64,000 nt of DNA from contig NZ_JXSL01000025.1 in the NCBI RefSeq assembly GCF_000829825.1, positions 186,001-250,000 of the forward strand, given 5' to 3'. The notes below the pieces were generated by a model. It was given only the letters and a program-made list of their open reading frames with translations. It was not told the DNA's origin and searched no databases. This DNA comes from Paramagnetospirillum magnetotacticum MS-1 (GTDB lineage Bacteria > Pseudomonadota > Alphaproteobacteria > Rhodospirillales > Magnetospirillaceae). Both the position numbers and the translations under genes were made by a program. This document shows, one piece after another, positions 53,723 through 61,402 of the stretch (position 1 is its first letter; every line of letters starts with the position of its first letter).

Positions 53723-55816
53723 GTGATTCTCGACCGCACCCGCCCGCTGTTTCTCCGCCTGCTGATGCTGGTCATTCTGGTTCTGGTTCCGCCGGTGGCC
53801 TGGATCTCCAACCAGGCCATGGGCGAATTCACCCGCGGACTGACGCCCGAGATGGACAAGAAGGCCGAAGCCATCGGCCGCGACCTGGAGGCGTCGGTGG
53901 AGCGGGCGGTGGGCTACGGTATCCCGCTCGACAGGCTGCAGGGGGTGGACCAGTTCTTCGCCCCCGTCCTGGCGGCCAATCCCGAGCTTCGCTATCTGGC
54001 CATCACCGATCGTCTGGGCAAGGTTCTGTTCGCGGAAGGCGCCGATCACACCGTCCTGGCTTCCGTCTATGACGGCCAGGACTTCGAAACGGACCTGGAT
54101 CATCCGCGCAAATTCATCCTGGGCGGCTTCGTCGATCTGGCCCAGCCGCTCAGCGCCAAGGGCAGCCGCATCGGACATGTCCATGTGGGCATGGATCAGG
54201 ATTACGTGCGCGGCCGGGTGGAGGAGATTCTCATCGATCTGGGCGTGGTCACCCTGGTGGCGCTGCTGGTGGCGGTGGAGATCCTGCTGTTCGTGGTGAC
54301 CTTCAACATCACCGGCCCCATGCGGGTGGTGGGGATCGTCATGGACCGGGTCAGGCGCGGCGATTTCAGCGCCATGGCCGGTGTGACCTCCGATGACGAG
54401 GTCGGACGCTTCGTCCATGGATTCAACGCCGCCATCCGGCTGGCGGACCAACTGTTCCGGCGGCTTGAGGCCTATATCGACGAGGTCAAGGCCGCCCATT
54501 TCGATCAAGGCGTGGTCGAGAAGGTGAGGGATATCGAATCGCGCGTACGGTTCCTGTTCCGCTTCTCCCGCAACGGCCAGTCCGAGGTGGTCAACGAGCA
54601 TCAGGCCACCGATATCCGCCTGCCCCTGTTCCTGTTCGTGTTCGCCGAAGAGATCTCGCGGTCCTTCATGCCGCTCTATATCCGCGACCTCTACGCCCCC
54701 ATATCCGGCCTTACGCCGGAACTGGTGATCGGCCTGCCTATCGCGTTGTTCATGCTGGTGATCGCCCTGGCCTCGCCTTCCGCCTCGCTGCTGGCCAACC
54801 GGCTGGGGGCGCGCCGGGTATTCCTGATCGGACTGGTGCCCGCCACCATCGGCTTCGTCATGTCCGGCTTGGCCTTTTCCGTCTACGACCTGATCTTGTG
54901 GCGTATGGCGACGGCCTTGGGCTATGCCTTCATCACCATGGCCTGCCAGGGCTATATCGCCCAGGTGTCGCGGCAACAGACCCGCGCGCAAGGGTTGGGC
55001 GTCTATGTGGGAGCCGTGTTGACCGCCAGCGTCTGCGGCACGGGCATTGGCGGCGTGCTGGCCGAGCGGGTGGGGTATCGCATCACCTTCATCGTGGCGG
55101 CCGTCCTGACCGTGATCACCGCCATTTTGATCTGGCGTCTGCTGGACAGCGCCCAGCCGGGGGGCGAGGTGACCAGCCCGCGCAAGCGCGAATTCCTGCG
55201 TCTGCTGCGCAACTGGCGTTTTTCGGCCCTGGTGGTCTTCGCCGCCATTCCGGCCAAGCTGGCGCTGACCGGTTTCATGTTCTTCCTGGTGCCGCTGACC
55301 TTGTCCCAGAATCCATCCATCGATCTCGGCGACATGGCGCGCATGATGATGGTTTATCCCGTGTCGGTGGTGCTGCTGTCGCCCCTGGCGGCGCGGTTCG
55401 CCGACCGGGTGGGCTGGCGGGCCGGGCTGGTGGCGCTGGGAGGGGTGATCGGCGGAGCCGGGCTGGTCCTGCCCGCTTACTGGAGCGATCCGGTCGCCGC
55501 GGTCCAGGTGGCCATTCTTATGCTGGGCATCTCGCACGGTCTGTCGGCCTCGCCCCAGTTGGCCATGATTCCCGATCTGTGCTGGACGGAATGCCGGGCC
55601 ATCGGCCAGACCAATGTTTTGGCCTTCCTGCGCCTGGCCGAGCGTATCGGCAGCTTTGTGGGCCCCCTTCTGGCGGCGGTTCTGATTCCCGTTTATGGCT
55701 ATCAGGGAGCGATCATCGCGTTGGGCTGGGTGGTTCTTTCCATGGCTGCCGTTTTCGCCGTGCTGTCCTTCGCCTACCATGCGGGGCCCCATATCGAGGC
55801 GGAGTGGGACGAATGA
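53723..55816 (+). CDS. Cache-HAMP sensor fused to an MFS transporter
   Basis: A 697-residue protein starting with GTG 53723, with AGGGGG six bases upstream (GTG 53717 is two codons earlier). TM1 (about 10-27), a periplasmic Cache domain (about 35-165), TM2 (about 172-193), a HAMP domain (about 193-245) and a coiled coil precede a full MFS domain of twelve helices (about 298-690; ANRLGARRVFLIGLVPATIG and LAARFADRVGWRAGLVALGG are the MFS loop motifs). The N-terminal third alone resembles the front half of a chemoreceptor or kinase. The fusion implies that the sensor gates or reports on transport. It lies between an output-less sensor and a binding protein. Confidence 0.85.
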   Translation: MILDRTRPLFLRLLMLVILVLVPPVAWISNQAMGEFTRGLTPEMDKKAEAIGRDLEASVERAVGYGIPLDRLQGVDQFFAPVLAANPELRYLAITDRLGKVLFAEGADHTVLASVYDGQDFETDLDHPRKFILGGFVDLAQPLSAKGSRIGHVHVGMDQDYVRGRVEEILIDLGVVTLVALLVAVEILLFVVTFNITGPMRVVGIVMDRVRRGDFSAMAGVTSDDEVGRFVHGFNAAIRLADQLFRRLEAYIDEVKAAHFDQGVVEKVRDIESRVRFLFRFSRNGQSEVVNEHQATDIRLPLFLFVFAEEISRSFMPLYIRDLYAPISGLTPELVIGLPIALFMLVIALASPSASLLANRLGARRVFLIGLVPATIGFVMSGLAFSVYDLILWRMATALGYAFITMACQGYIAQVSRQQTRAQGLGVYVGAVLTASVCGTGIGGVLAERVGYRITFIVAAVLTVITAILIWRLLDSAQPGGEVTSPRKREFLRLLRNWRFSALVVFAAIPAKLALTGFMFFLVPLTLSQNPSIDLGDMARMMMVYPVSVVLLSPLAARFADRVGWRAGLVALGGVIGGAGLVLPAYWSDPVAAVQVAILMLGISHGLSASPQLAMIPDLCWTECRAIGQTNVLAFLRLAERIGSFVGPLLAAVLIPVYGYQGAIIALGWVVLSMAAVFAVLSFAYHAGPHIEAEWDE

Positions 55817-56835
55817 GGCGCTTGGCGACCCTGTGCCTGATCCTCTGCGCCCTGGTCTGGCCGGGCGGCGCCTTCGCGGCCGAGACGGCCAAGCCGTTCC
55901 GCATCTACATGGCGTTGTGGCGCGGCTGGGAGGATGCGGCCCAGGGCTTCAAGGATTACTTCGCCAATCAAGGCATCCCGGTGGAGATGATCATCCGCGA
56001 TGCCGGTCAGGATAAGGCCAAGCTGAAGGAATTCGTCGCCGAGGCCAAGGCGCTGAAGGTGGATCTGGTCTTCACCTGGGGCACCACGGTCAGCGAGGAG
56101 ATGCTGGGCCGTTCCGACAATGTGGACCCGGCGAATCACATCACCGATATCCCTGCGGTCTTCGCAGTGGTGTCGCAGCCGGTGGGCGGCGTGGTGTCGA
56201 GTCTGGCCTCGTCGGAGCGCAACATCACCGGCACGCTTTATCTGGTTCCCATGGAGACCCAGGTCAATCTGATCCAGTCCTATCGCCCGCTGAAGCGGCT
56301 GGGAATGATCTTCAATCCGCTGGAGCGCAATTCCCAGGTGGCGGCCGAGCAGTTGGAAGGCATCGGCAAGGCATCGGGTTTCGAGGTGGTGGCTTTGCCG
56401 CTGGAGGTCGAGGGCGGCAAGCCAAGTGTCGCCAGCATTGCCGCCAAGGTGGCGGAGATCAAGGCGGCGCGGGTGGATTTCCTTTATATTCCGCCCGATA
56501 CCTTCCTCAACATCAACCGCGATATCCTGACCCAGGCGGCGCTGGATCACGCCATCCCAACCTTCGCCGCCGCGGAAAATCCGGTGGTGACCTCCAAGGC
56601 CATGTTCGGCGGAGTCTATCGCTATTACACGGTCGGCCAACTGACCGCCTATAAGGCCGAACAGATCCTGGTCCGCAAGATCGCGCCCAAGGACATTCCC
56701 ATCGACGCGCCCAAGAGATTGTCGGTGCTGATCAACATGCCTGTGGTGCGGCAGATCGGTCTCTATCCCCCCATGAAGCTGATGGGGCTGGCCGAGATCA
56801 TCGAACGCACCGAGGCCAAGGAGAACAAGCCTTGA
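55813..56835 (+). CDS. Periplasmic ABC-type binding protein (PF04392-like)
   Basis: A 340-residue protein with a signal peptide (about 1-22: LATLCLILCALVWPGGAFA). The mature part resembles the ABC_sub_bind family (FRIYMALWRGWEDAAQGFKDYFANQGIPVEM; VDLVFTWGTT; ITGTLYLVPMETQVNLI; GMIFNPLERNS; FAAAENPVVTSKAMFGGVYRYYTVG). No ABC permease or ATPase gene lies near. Its start overlaps the MFS stop (ATGA), so it is made together with the sensor-transporter. It may deliver ligand to the sensors rather than to an ABC permease. Confidence 0.85.
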   Translation: MRRLATLCLILCALVWPGGAFAAETAKPFRIYMALWRGWEDAAQGFKDYFANQGIPVEMIIRDAGQDKAKLKEFVAEAKALKVDLVFTWGTTVSEEMLGRSDNVDPANHITDIPAVFAVVSQPVGGVVSSLASSERNITGTLYLVPMETQVNLIQSYRPLKRLGMIFNPLERNSQVAAEQLEGIGKASGFEVVALPLEVEGGKPSVASIAAKVAEIKAARVDFLYIPPDTFLNINRDILTQAALDHAIPTFAAAENPVVTSKAMFGGVYRYYTVGQLTAYKAEQILVRKIAPKDIPIDAPKRLSVLINMPVVRQIGLYPPMKLMGLAEIIERTEAKENKP

Positions 56836-57731
56836 TCACCGCTCAATCGCCTTTGCGCATCCTTGTCTGCACCAAGATGGATCTGGCGGGGGCCTTGATT
56901 CTCAACACGCTGCTGCCGCGCCTGGCCGACTGCAAGGTCATGGTGCTGATGAGCGAGAAGACGCGGCCCGTGGAAAACACCGTCCCCGAACTGGCCGAGA
57001 TCAAGTTTTTCGAACGCGATCTGCCCATGGACATTTTGTTTCCGCTGCTGGACCGCGCCGATGCGTCGAAGGCGCGCCTTCAGACCTTTGCCGCCCTGTC
57101 GGCCCGCTATGGCATTACCATCGAGAGCATCACCGATCTCAACGGGCCCGACGGCGAGGCCCGCATCCGCGCCTTTGCCCCCGACCTGACCATATCGGCG
57201 CGCTTTTCGCTGATCTTCAAGCCCAACACCTATGATATTCCCCGGTGGGGCACCTATAACGTCCATCCCGGCGCTTTGCCCCGCTATGCCGGTCTCTTCG
57301 CGCCGTTCCGTTGCATGCTGGATGGTTCGGAGTCCATCGGCTGCACCCTGCATCGGGTGGACAAGGGCATCGATACCGGCCCCATCGTGGGGATCGGTCA
57401 TCTTCCCATCGACCGCCGCCGCTCTTTGCTTTGGCATGTGGTCAACACCTACCGTCCGGGGCTGGACCTGTTCCTCGATATGCTGGACGGGTTGCGCCGG
57501 GGCCAAGAGCCCCACTACCAGGCGCAGGACTTCAGTCAGCGTCAGTATGTTTCCCTGCCCGGCGCCGAGCCCTTTGCCCAGTTCAAGGCCAAGGGGCTGA
57601 AGCTGCTCGAGGCGGCGGAATATCTTGAAATCCTGTCGGGCTTCCTGCCGCCGGACATGGCCATGCCCGGCGCGGTGGCCAATGCGGTGGCCAACGGGCG
57701 GGGGGATGCATGCTGCTCCGTACCCGCGTAA
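56832..57731 (+). CDS. Formyltransferase-family enzyme
   Basis: A 299-residue protein beginning with TTG 56832, which overlaps the previous stop (TTGA). It has a formyl-transferase fold with NVHPGALPRYAGLFAPFRCML (catalytic Asn and His) and CTLHRVDKGIDTGPIVG (catalytic Asp). Those residues are intact, so it should transfer a formyl group from 10-formyl-THF. It lacks the C-terminal tRNA-binding domain of Fmt. Relatives act on sugar amines or other amines. Its 3' end overlaps the next gene by 22 bases. A metabolic enzyme inside a signalling operon is unusual; its substrate is unknown. Confidence 0.82.
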   Translation: MITAQSPLRILVCTKMDLAGALILNTLLPRLADCKVMVLMSEKTRPVENTVPELAEIKFFERDLPMDILFPLLDRADASKARLQTFAALSARYGITIESITDLNGPDGEARIRAFAPDLTISARFSLIFKPNTYDIPRWGTYNVHPGALPRYAGLFAPFRCMLDGSESIGCTLHRVDKGIDTGPIVGIGHLPIDRRRSLLWHVVNTYRPGLDLFLDMLDGLRRGQEPHYQAQDFSQRQYVSLPGAEPFAQFKAKGLKLLEAAEYLEILSGFLPPDMAMPGAVANAVANGRGDACCSVPA

Positions 57732-60397
57732 CCCTCATCGTCACCTTCACCTATTCCCTGCTGGTGGCGGGGCTGTTCTTTGCCGGGGTGAAGAACGAGG
57801 ATCTGGCCGACGAGCGCTATGTCCAGGCCACCTTGAACGGTCAGCAGATCTTCTGGGACAAGCTGGTGGAAAACACCGTTCAGCGCTTGGAGGCCGTCGC
57901 CCCCCTGCTGGCCGCCAACCAGGAGATGATCTCCGCCATCGCCCGCAAGAGCCCGAGCGAGGCGCGCGAGGCCATGGCCCCCACCATCGCGGGCCTGAGC
58001 CGGAGAGGCGTGGCGCGGGTGGAGATCGTGGGTCTCGACGGGGATCTGCTTTATTCCTCGCAAGGCTCTTTGCTGGAGACCCCGCTGGTCGATGCCGGAA
58101 CCGTGCGGCTGATCGCTGAAACCGGCAAGGCGCGCACCGGCGTCACCCAAAACAGTGACAAGCAGTTCATCGCAGCCATCACCGTGCCCCTGGTGTCGCT
58201 GGACAAGATGGTGACCGGCGTCGCCACCATGGTCTCCGATCTGCGTCCGCCGCTGGAGGAGTTCAAGGCATCCACGGGTTCCGATGTCTTTTTGGTGGAT
58301 CGGGCCGGTCACATGACCGACGGCACCAACGACCTGTTGTGGCGGGTGTTCGAGTCCAAGATTTCGGTGCGTAAAAGCCGCCTGGAAACCTGGCGTGACG
58401 GCTCGCGCTTTTATTCCGTGGTGGTGTTCCCGCTGTCGGACGGGGAAAGCCGGGTGATCGGAGCCCTGGTCAGCGTGCGCGATTCCACCGATACCCAGGC
58501 GCGCCAGCACGAGGTCCGCGTCATCGCCATCGGGGCGGTGGGGCTGTTTCTGGTGCTGGTGCTGGTGGTGTTCTCGGTCTATCTGCGCCGCTCGTTCGAT
58601 CCGCTGGATCAAGCCATCGCCGTGCTGAACGCCCTGTCGCGGGGCGACACCTCGGTGATGCTCGATGTCCGCCACGACAATGACGAGATCGGCCGCATCG
58701 CCAGCACGGTGGGCGTGTTCCGCGAGAACGCCATCAAGATCGACATGCTGGAGGAACGGCGCGAACGCCAGCGCCGCCGCCAGGAATTGTTCATCCGCCT
58801 GCAGATGCTGCGCCTGTCCGAAATGCTGGAGCAGGACGCGCGCGAGGCGGTTCTGGACGATCTCAGGCAGATCGAGGAACTATCCAGCCGCTCGACGGCG
58901 GGAGACGAGGGTAGCGATGGCGCCAAGGGTGAACTGGACGTCCTGGCGGTGGCCTTCCAGACCATGTCGTCGCGCATCCGCGAACAGCACGAACGCCTGG
59001 AATCGCTGATCACCGAGCGCACCCGCGACGTGGAAATCCTGCGCGAGGCCTTGCGCACCCGCGACCAATTGGCGGCGCTGCGCCAGGAACTGGACTTCGC
59101 CCGCGAGCTTCAGTTGTCGTCTCTGCCCCAGGTCTTTCCGCCCTTCCCCGACAGAGGAGAGTTCCAGATCCACGCCTCCATGGTTCCCGCCAAGGAGGTG
59201 GGGGGCGATTTCTACGACTTCTTCTTCATCGACCATCACAATCTCGGCTTCGTCATCGGCGACGCCTCGGGCAAGGGCGTGCCCGCGGCCATGTTCATCG
59301 CCATCACGCGGTCCCTGGTCAAGGCGGTGGCGCCGCTTTCCAGCAGCCCCGGTGAATGCCTGGCCTTCGTCAACACCATGCTGGCCCGCGACAATCCCCA
59401 GACCCTGTTCGCCACCTGCTTCTACGGCGTGCTCGACACCCGCTCCGGCGAGGTGAGCTTTTGCAATGCTGGCCATCCGCCGCCCATGATTCTGCGCAGC
59501 GATGGCCGGGTCGAAGCCATCCGCGACGTTTCCGGGGTGGCGCTGGGCGTCATGGAGGATCTGGAATACGAGACGGGATGCTTCGTGCTGGAGCCCGGTG
59601 AGGTGGTTCACCTCTATACCGACGGCGTGACCGAGGCCCAGGATTCCGTGGATGCGCTGTATGACGAGCCCCGTCTGATCGCTGAACTGGGCCGCACCGA
59701 GGATCGGGCGCCCGAGGCGGTGATCGCGAGCGTCTTGCGCTCGGTGGAGGCATTCGTCGGCAATGCGCCACAATTCGACGACATCACCATGTTGACCTTA
59801 CGGTTCGATCAGGCTTCCATAGTGTCCGATGCGCCCTTGGAGGACCGGCCGCGGCTGATGCTGACCGGTTTCCCGGCGACGGGAGGCAATGACATGGACG
59901 GCAAGGCGTCAGCCGAACCAGTGCAGGACGCGGTGCCTACGCCCGCGCCCCATGTCGTTCAGCCTGTCCTCATGGAGCCCGACCGGGTGGGCATGGTCAT
60001 CGGTAATGACGTGGGAGAACTGGAACGGCTTGCCGAACTGGTGGACAGCTTCATCGAGAAGCACCGCCTGCCGGAGAAGCTGGCCTTCAATCTGAACGTC
60101 TGTCTGGATGAATTGATCACCAATATTATCTCGTATGGATATGATGACGAGGATCATCATGAAATTCTGGTGGAGTTCGTCTACGATGGCCGCGAATTTG
60201 TGACCTCCATCATTGACGACGCCAAGGAGTACAATCCCTTCATCGAAGCCCCCATTCCCGATCTCGACCTTGATGTGGACGACCGCCCCATCGGCGGGTT
60301 GGGGGTGTTCCTGGTGAAGGAGTTCATGGATGGAACCGAGTATGTGCACGAGGCTGGGCGTAACACCACCACCCTGCGCAAGACGATTTCGGCATAG
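57710..60397 (+). CDS. Cache-HAMP-SpoIIE phosphatase fused to RsbW-like kinase
   Basis: An 895-residue protein. TM1 is at about 7-27, a periplasmic dCache domain at about 30-260, TM2 at about 268-292, HAMP at about 292-345, and a coiled coil at about 345-480. The SpoIIE/PP2C phosphatase (about 485-695) has EVGGDFYDFF, IGDASGKGVPAAMF and FDDITMLTL. After a Pro-rich linker comes HATPase_c_2 (about 770-893) with CLDELITNIISYGYD and GGLGVFLVKEFMD. One chain thus holds the phosphatase and the kinase that act on the STAS protein encoded 14 bases downstream. Its start overlaps the formyltransferase gene. Which activity wins would depend on the periplasmic signal. Confidence 0.88.
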   Translation: MLLRTRVTLIVTFTYSLLVAGLFFAGVKNEDLADERYVQATLNGQQIFWDKLVENTVQRLEAVAPLLAANQEMISAIARKSPSEAREAMAPTIAGLSRRGVARVEIVGLDGDLLYSSQGSLLETPLVDAGTVRLIAETGKARTGVTQNSDKQFIAAITVPLVSLDKMVTGVATMVSDLRPPLEEFKASTGSDVFLVDRAGHMTDGTNDLLWRVFESKISVRKSRLETWRDGSRFYSVVVFPLSDGESRVIGALVSVRDSTDTQARQHEVRVIAIGAVGLFLVLVLVVFSVYLRRSFDPLDQAIAVLNALSRGDTSVMLDVRHDNDEIGRIASTVGVFRENAIKIDMLEERRERQRRRQELFIRLQMLRLSEMLEQDAREAVLDDLRQIEELSSRSTAGDEGSDGAKGELDVLAVAFQTMSSRIREQHERLESLITERTRDVEILREALRTRDQLAALRQELDFARELQLSSLPQVFPPFPDRGEFQIHASMVPAKEVGGDFYDFFFIDHHNLGFVIGDASGKGVPAAMFIAITRSLVKAVAPLSSSPGECLAFVNTMLARDNPQTLFATCFYGVLDTRSGEVSFCNAGHPPPMILRSDGRVEAIRDVSGVALGVMEDLEYETGCFVLEPGEVVHLYTDGVTEAQDSVDALYDEPRLIAELGRTEDRAPEAVIASVLRSVEAFVGNAPQFDDITMLTLRFDQASIVSDAPLEDRPRLMLTGFPATGGNDMDGKASAEPVQDAVPTPAPHVVQPVLMEPDRVGMVIGNDVGELERLAELVDSFIEKHRLPEKLAFNLNVCLDELITNIISYGYDDEDHHEILVEFVYDGREFVTSIIDDAKEYNPFIEAPIPDLDLDVDDRPIGGLGVFLVKEFMDGTEYVHEAGRNTTTLRKTISA

Positions 60398-60411
60398 GAG
60401 AGTTTTGGGTT

Positions 60412-60741
60412 ATGGAAATCCGTGAAGAGCAGGCTGGCGACGCCACCGTTCTGGTCCCCCTAGCCCGGGTGGACAGTTCGACGGCCAAGGCCTTCGAGGC
60501 CCGGGTCCTCGCCGTGGTCAACGCAGGCGCGCCGAAGATTCTGATCGATTTCGGGGAACTGGACTATATTTCGAGCGCCGGTCTGCGCGTGGTCCTGGTG
60601 GGGGCCAAGATGACGCGCGGCGCGCGCAAATTCGCGCTGTGTTCCATGAAGCCCCACATCCGTGAAGTCTTCGACGTTTCGGGCTTCGCCAAGATCCTGG
60701 CCATCTACACCGACCGCGCCGCTGCTCTTGCCGCTCTGTGA
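60412..60741 (+). CDS. STAS-domain anti-sigma factor antagonist (second)
   Basis: A 109-residue RsbV/SpoIIAA-like protein. The site LDYISSAGLRVVL gives Ser55 as the expected phosphorylation residue. It lies 14 bases after the phosphatase-kinase fusion and is its natural substrate. It differs from the STAS protein at 39138 (SHIDSVGLGLL), so the two switches are probably separate. The final target is not encoded nearby. Confidence 0.9.
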   Translation: MEIREEQAGDATVLVPLARVDSSTAKAFEARVLAVVNAGAPKILIDFGELDYISSAGLRVVLVGAKMTRGARKFALCSMKPHIREVFDVSGFAKILAIYTDRAAALAAL

Positions 60742-60988
60742 GTCGGCCATAACGGATCTGCGTCCGGGTCGCTGGAATGTGTTCCTCGTCTGCGCTACCA
60801 TGAATTCCGCGTCCCTAATCGGTTCGTCATAGATCGATCCGGTTGGGAATGGCTCCGTGGGGAATGTCCGAGGAATGACGATGGGTCATTCTTGGGATAT
60901 TCCCCGCGCATCAATAAGTTGGTGGACCGTGTCGGCTTTGCGCGTCCTGCGGGGATGCCCGGCATGGACCATCTGGAGGGAACATTCA

Positions 60989-61216
60989 ATGACCGATCCC
61001 TACAAGAATATCATCGAGATGCAGCAGGCCATGCTGGAGGGCTGGATGAACTCCGCCAATCAGATGATGCAATACTGGAAGCATCTGATGGAGTTGCAAC
61101 AGCGCCTGGTGAACCACGCCACATACCGCGATCACGTGGAAATCGATGACGGACCGTCCTTCACCGGCAAATACGGCAAACGCCGTTTCGACATCGACCC
61201 GGAAAAGGATGTCTGA
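60989..61216 (+). CDS. Small protein of unknown function
   Basis: A 75-residue protein with an excellent GGAGGG site before ATG 60989. The first half is an amphipathic helix rich in Met and Gln (IIEMQQAMLEGWMNSANQMM, HLMELQQRLVNHA), and the second half is short and charged (GKYGKRRFDIDPEKDV). It resembles small phasin-like or helix-pair proteins, but no family is assigned. It stands alone 247 bases after the STAS gene; the frame could reach back to 60857, but that region shows no start site. Confidence 0.75.
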   Translation: MTDPYKNIIEMQQAMLEGWMNSANQMMQYWKHLMELQQRLVNHATYRDHVEIDDGPSFTGKYGKRRFDIDPEKDV

Positions 61217-61230
61217 TCCGGTCAGCAAAA

Positions 61231-61258
61231 CGCCCTGAGGCGCATGCCTTGGGGCGCT
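61231..61258 (+). terminator. Hairpin terminator after the small gene
   Basis: CGCCCTGAGGC, a GCAT loop, then GCCTTGGGGCG (with two wobble pairs), followed by CTTCCGTTT. It lies 15 bases past the stop at 61216. Confidence 0.6.
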
Positions 61259-61402
61259 TCCGTTTCATGGGGTGCGGATCATGACGATCCCAGGCCCCTC
61301 CGCGCTACTATTCCGTACATCTTCAGTCTCGCGCCCCTCATCCGTTTGGCATAAGCTGCCAGAGGTGGGTGCGGGGTCCTGCCCGCATCAGGGGGAGACG
61401 CG

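Noticed and set aside
53666-55792. 708-codon minus-strand frame
   Set aside because: It is antisense to the Cache-HAMP-MFS gene and is a His/Gln/Gly-rich shadow.
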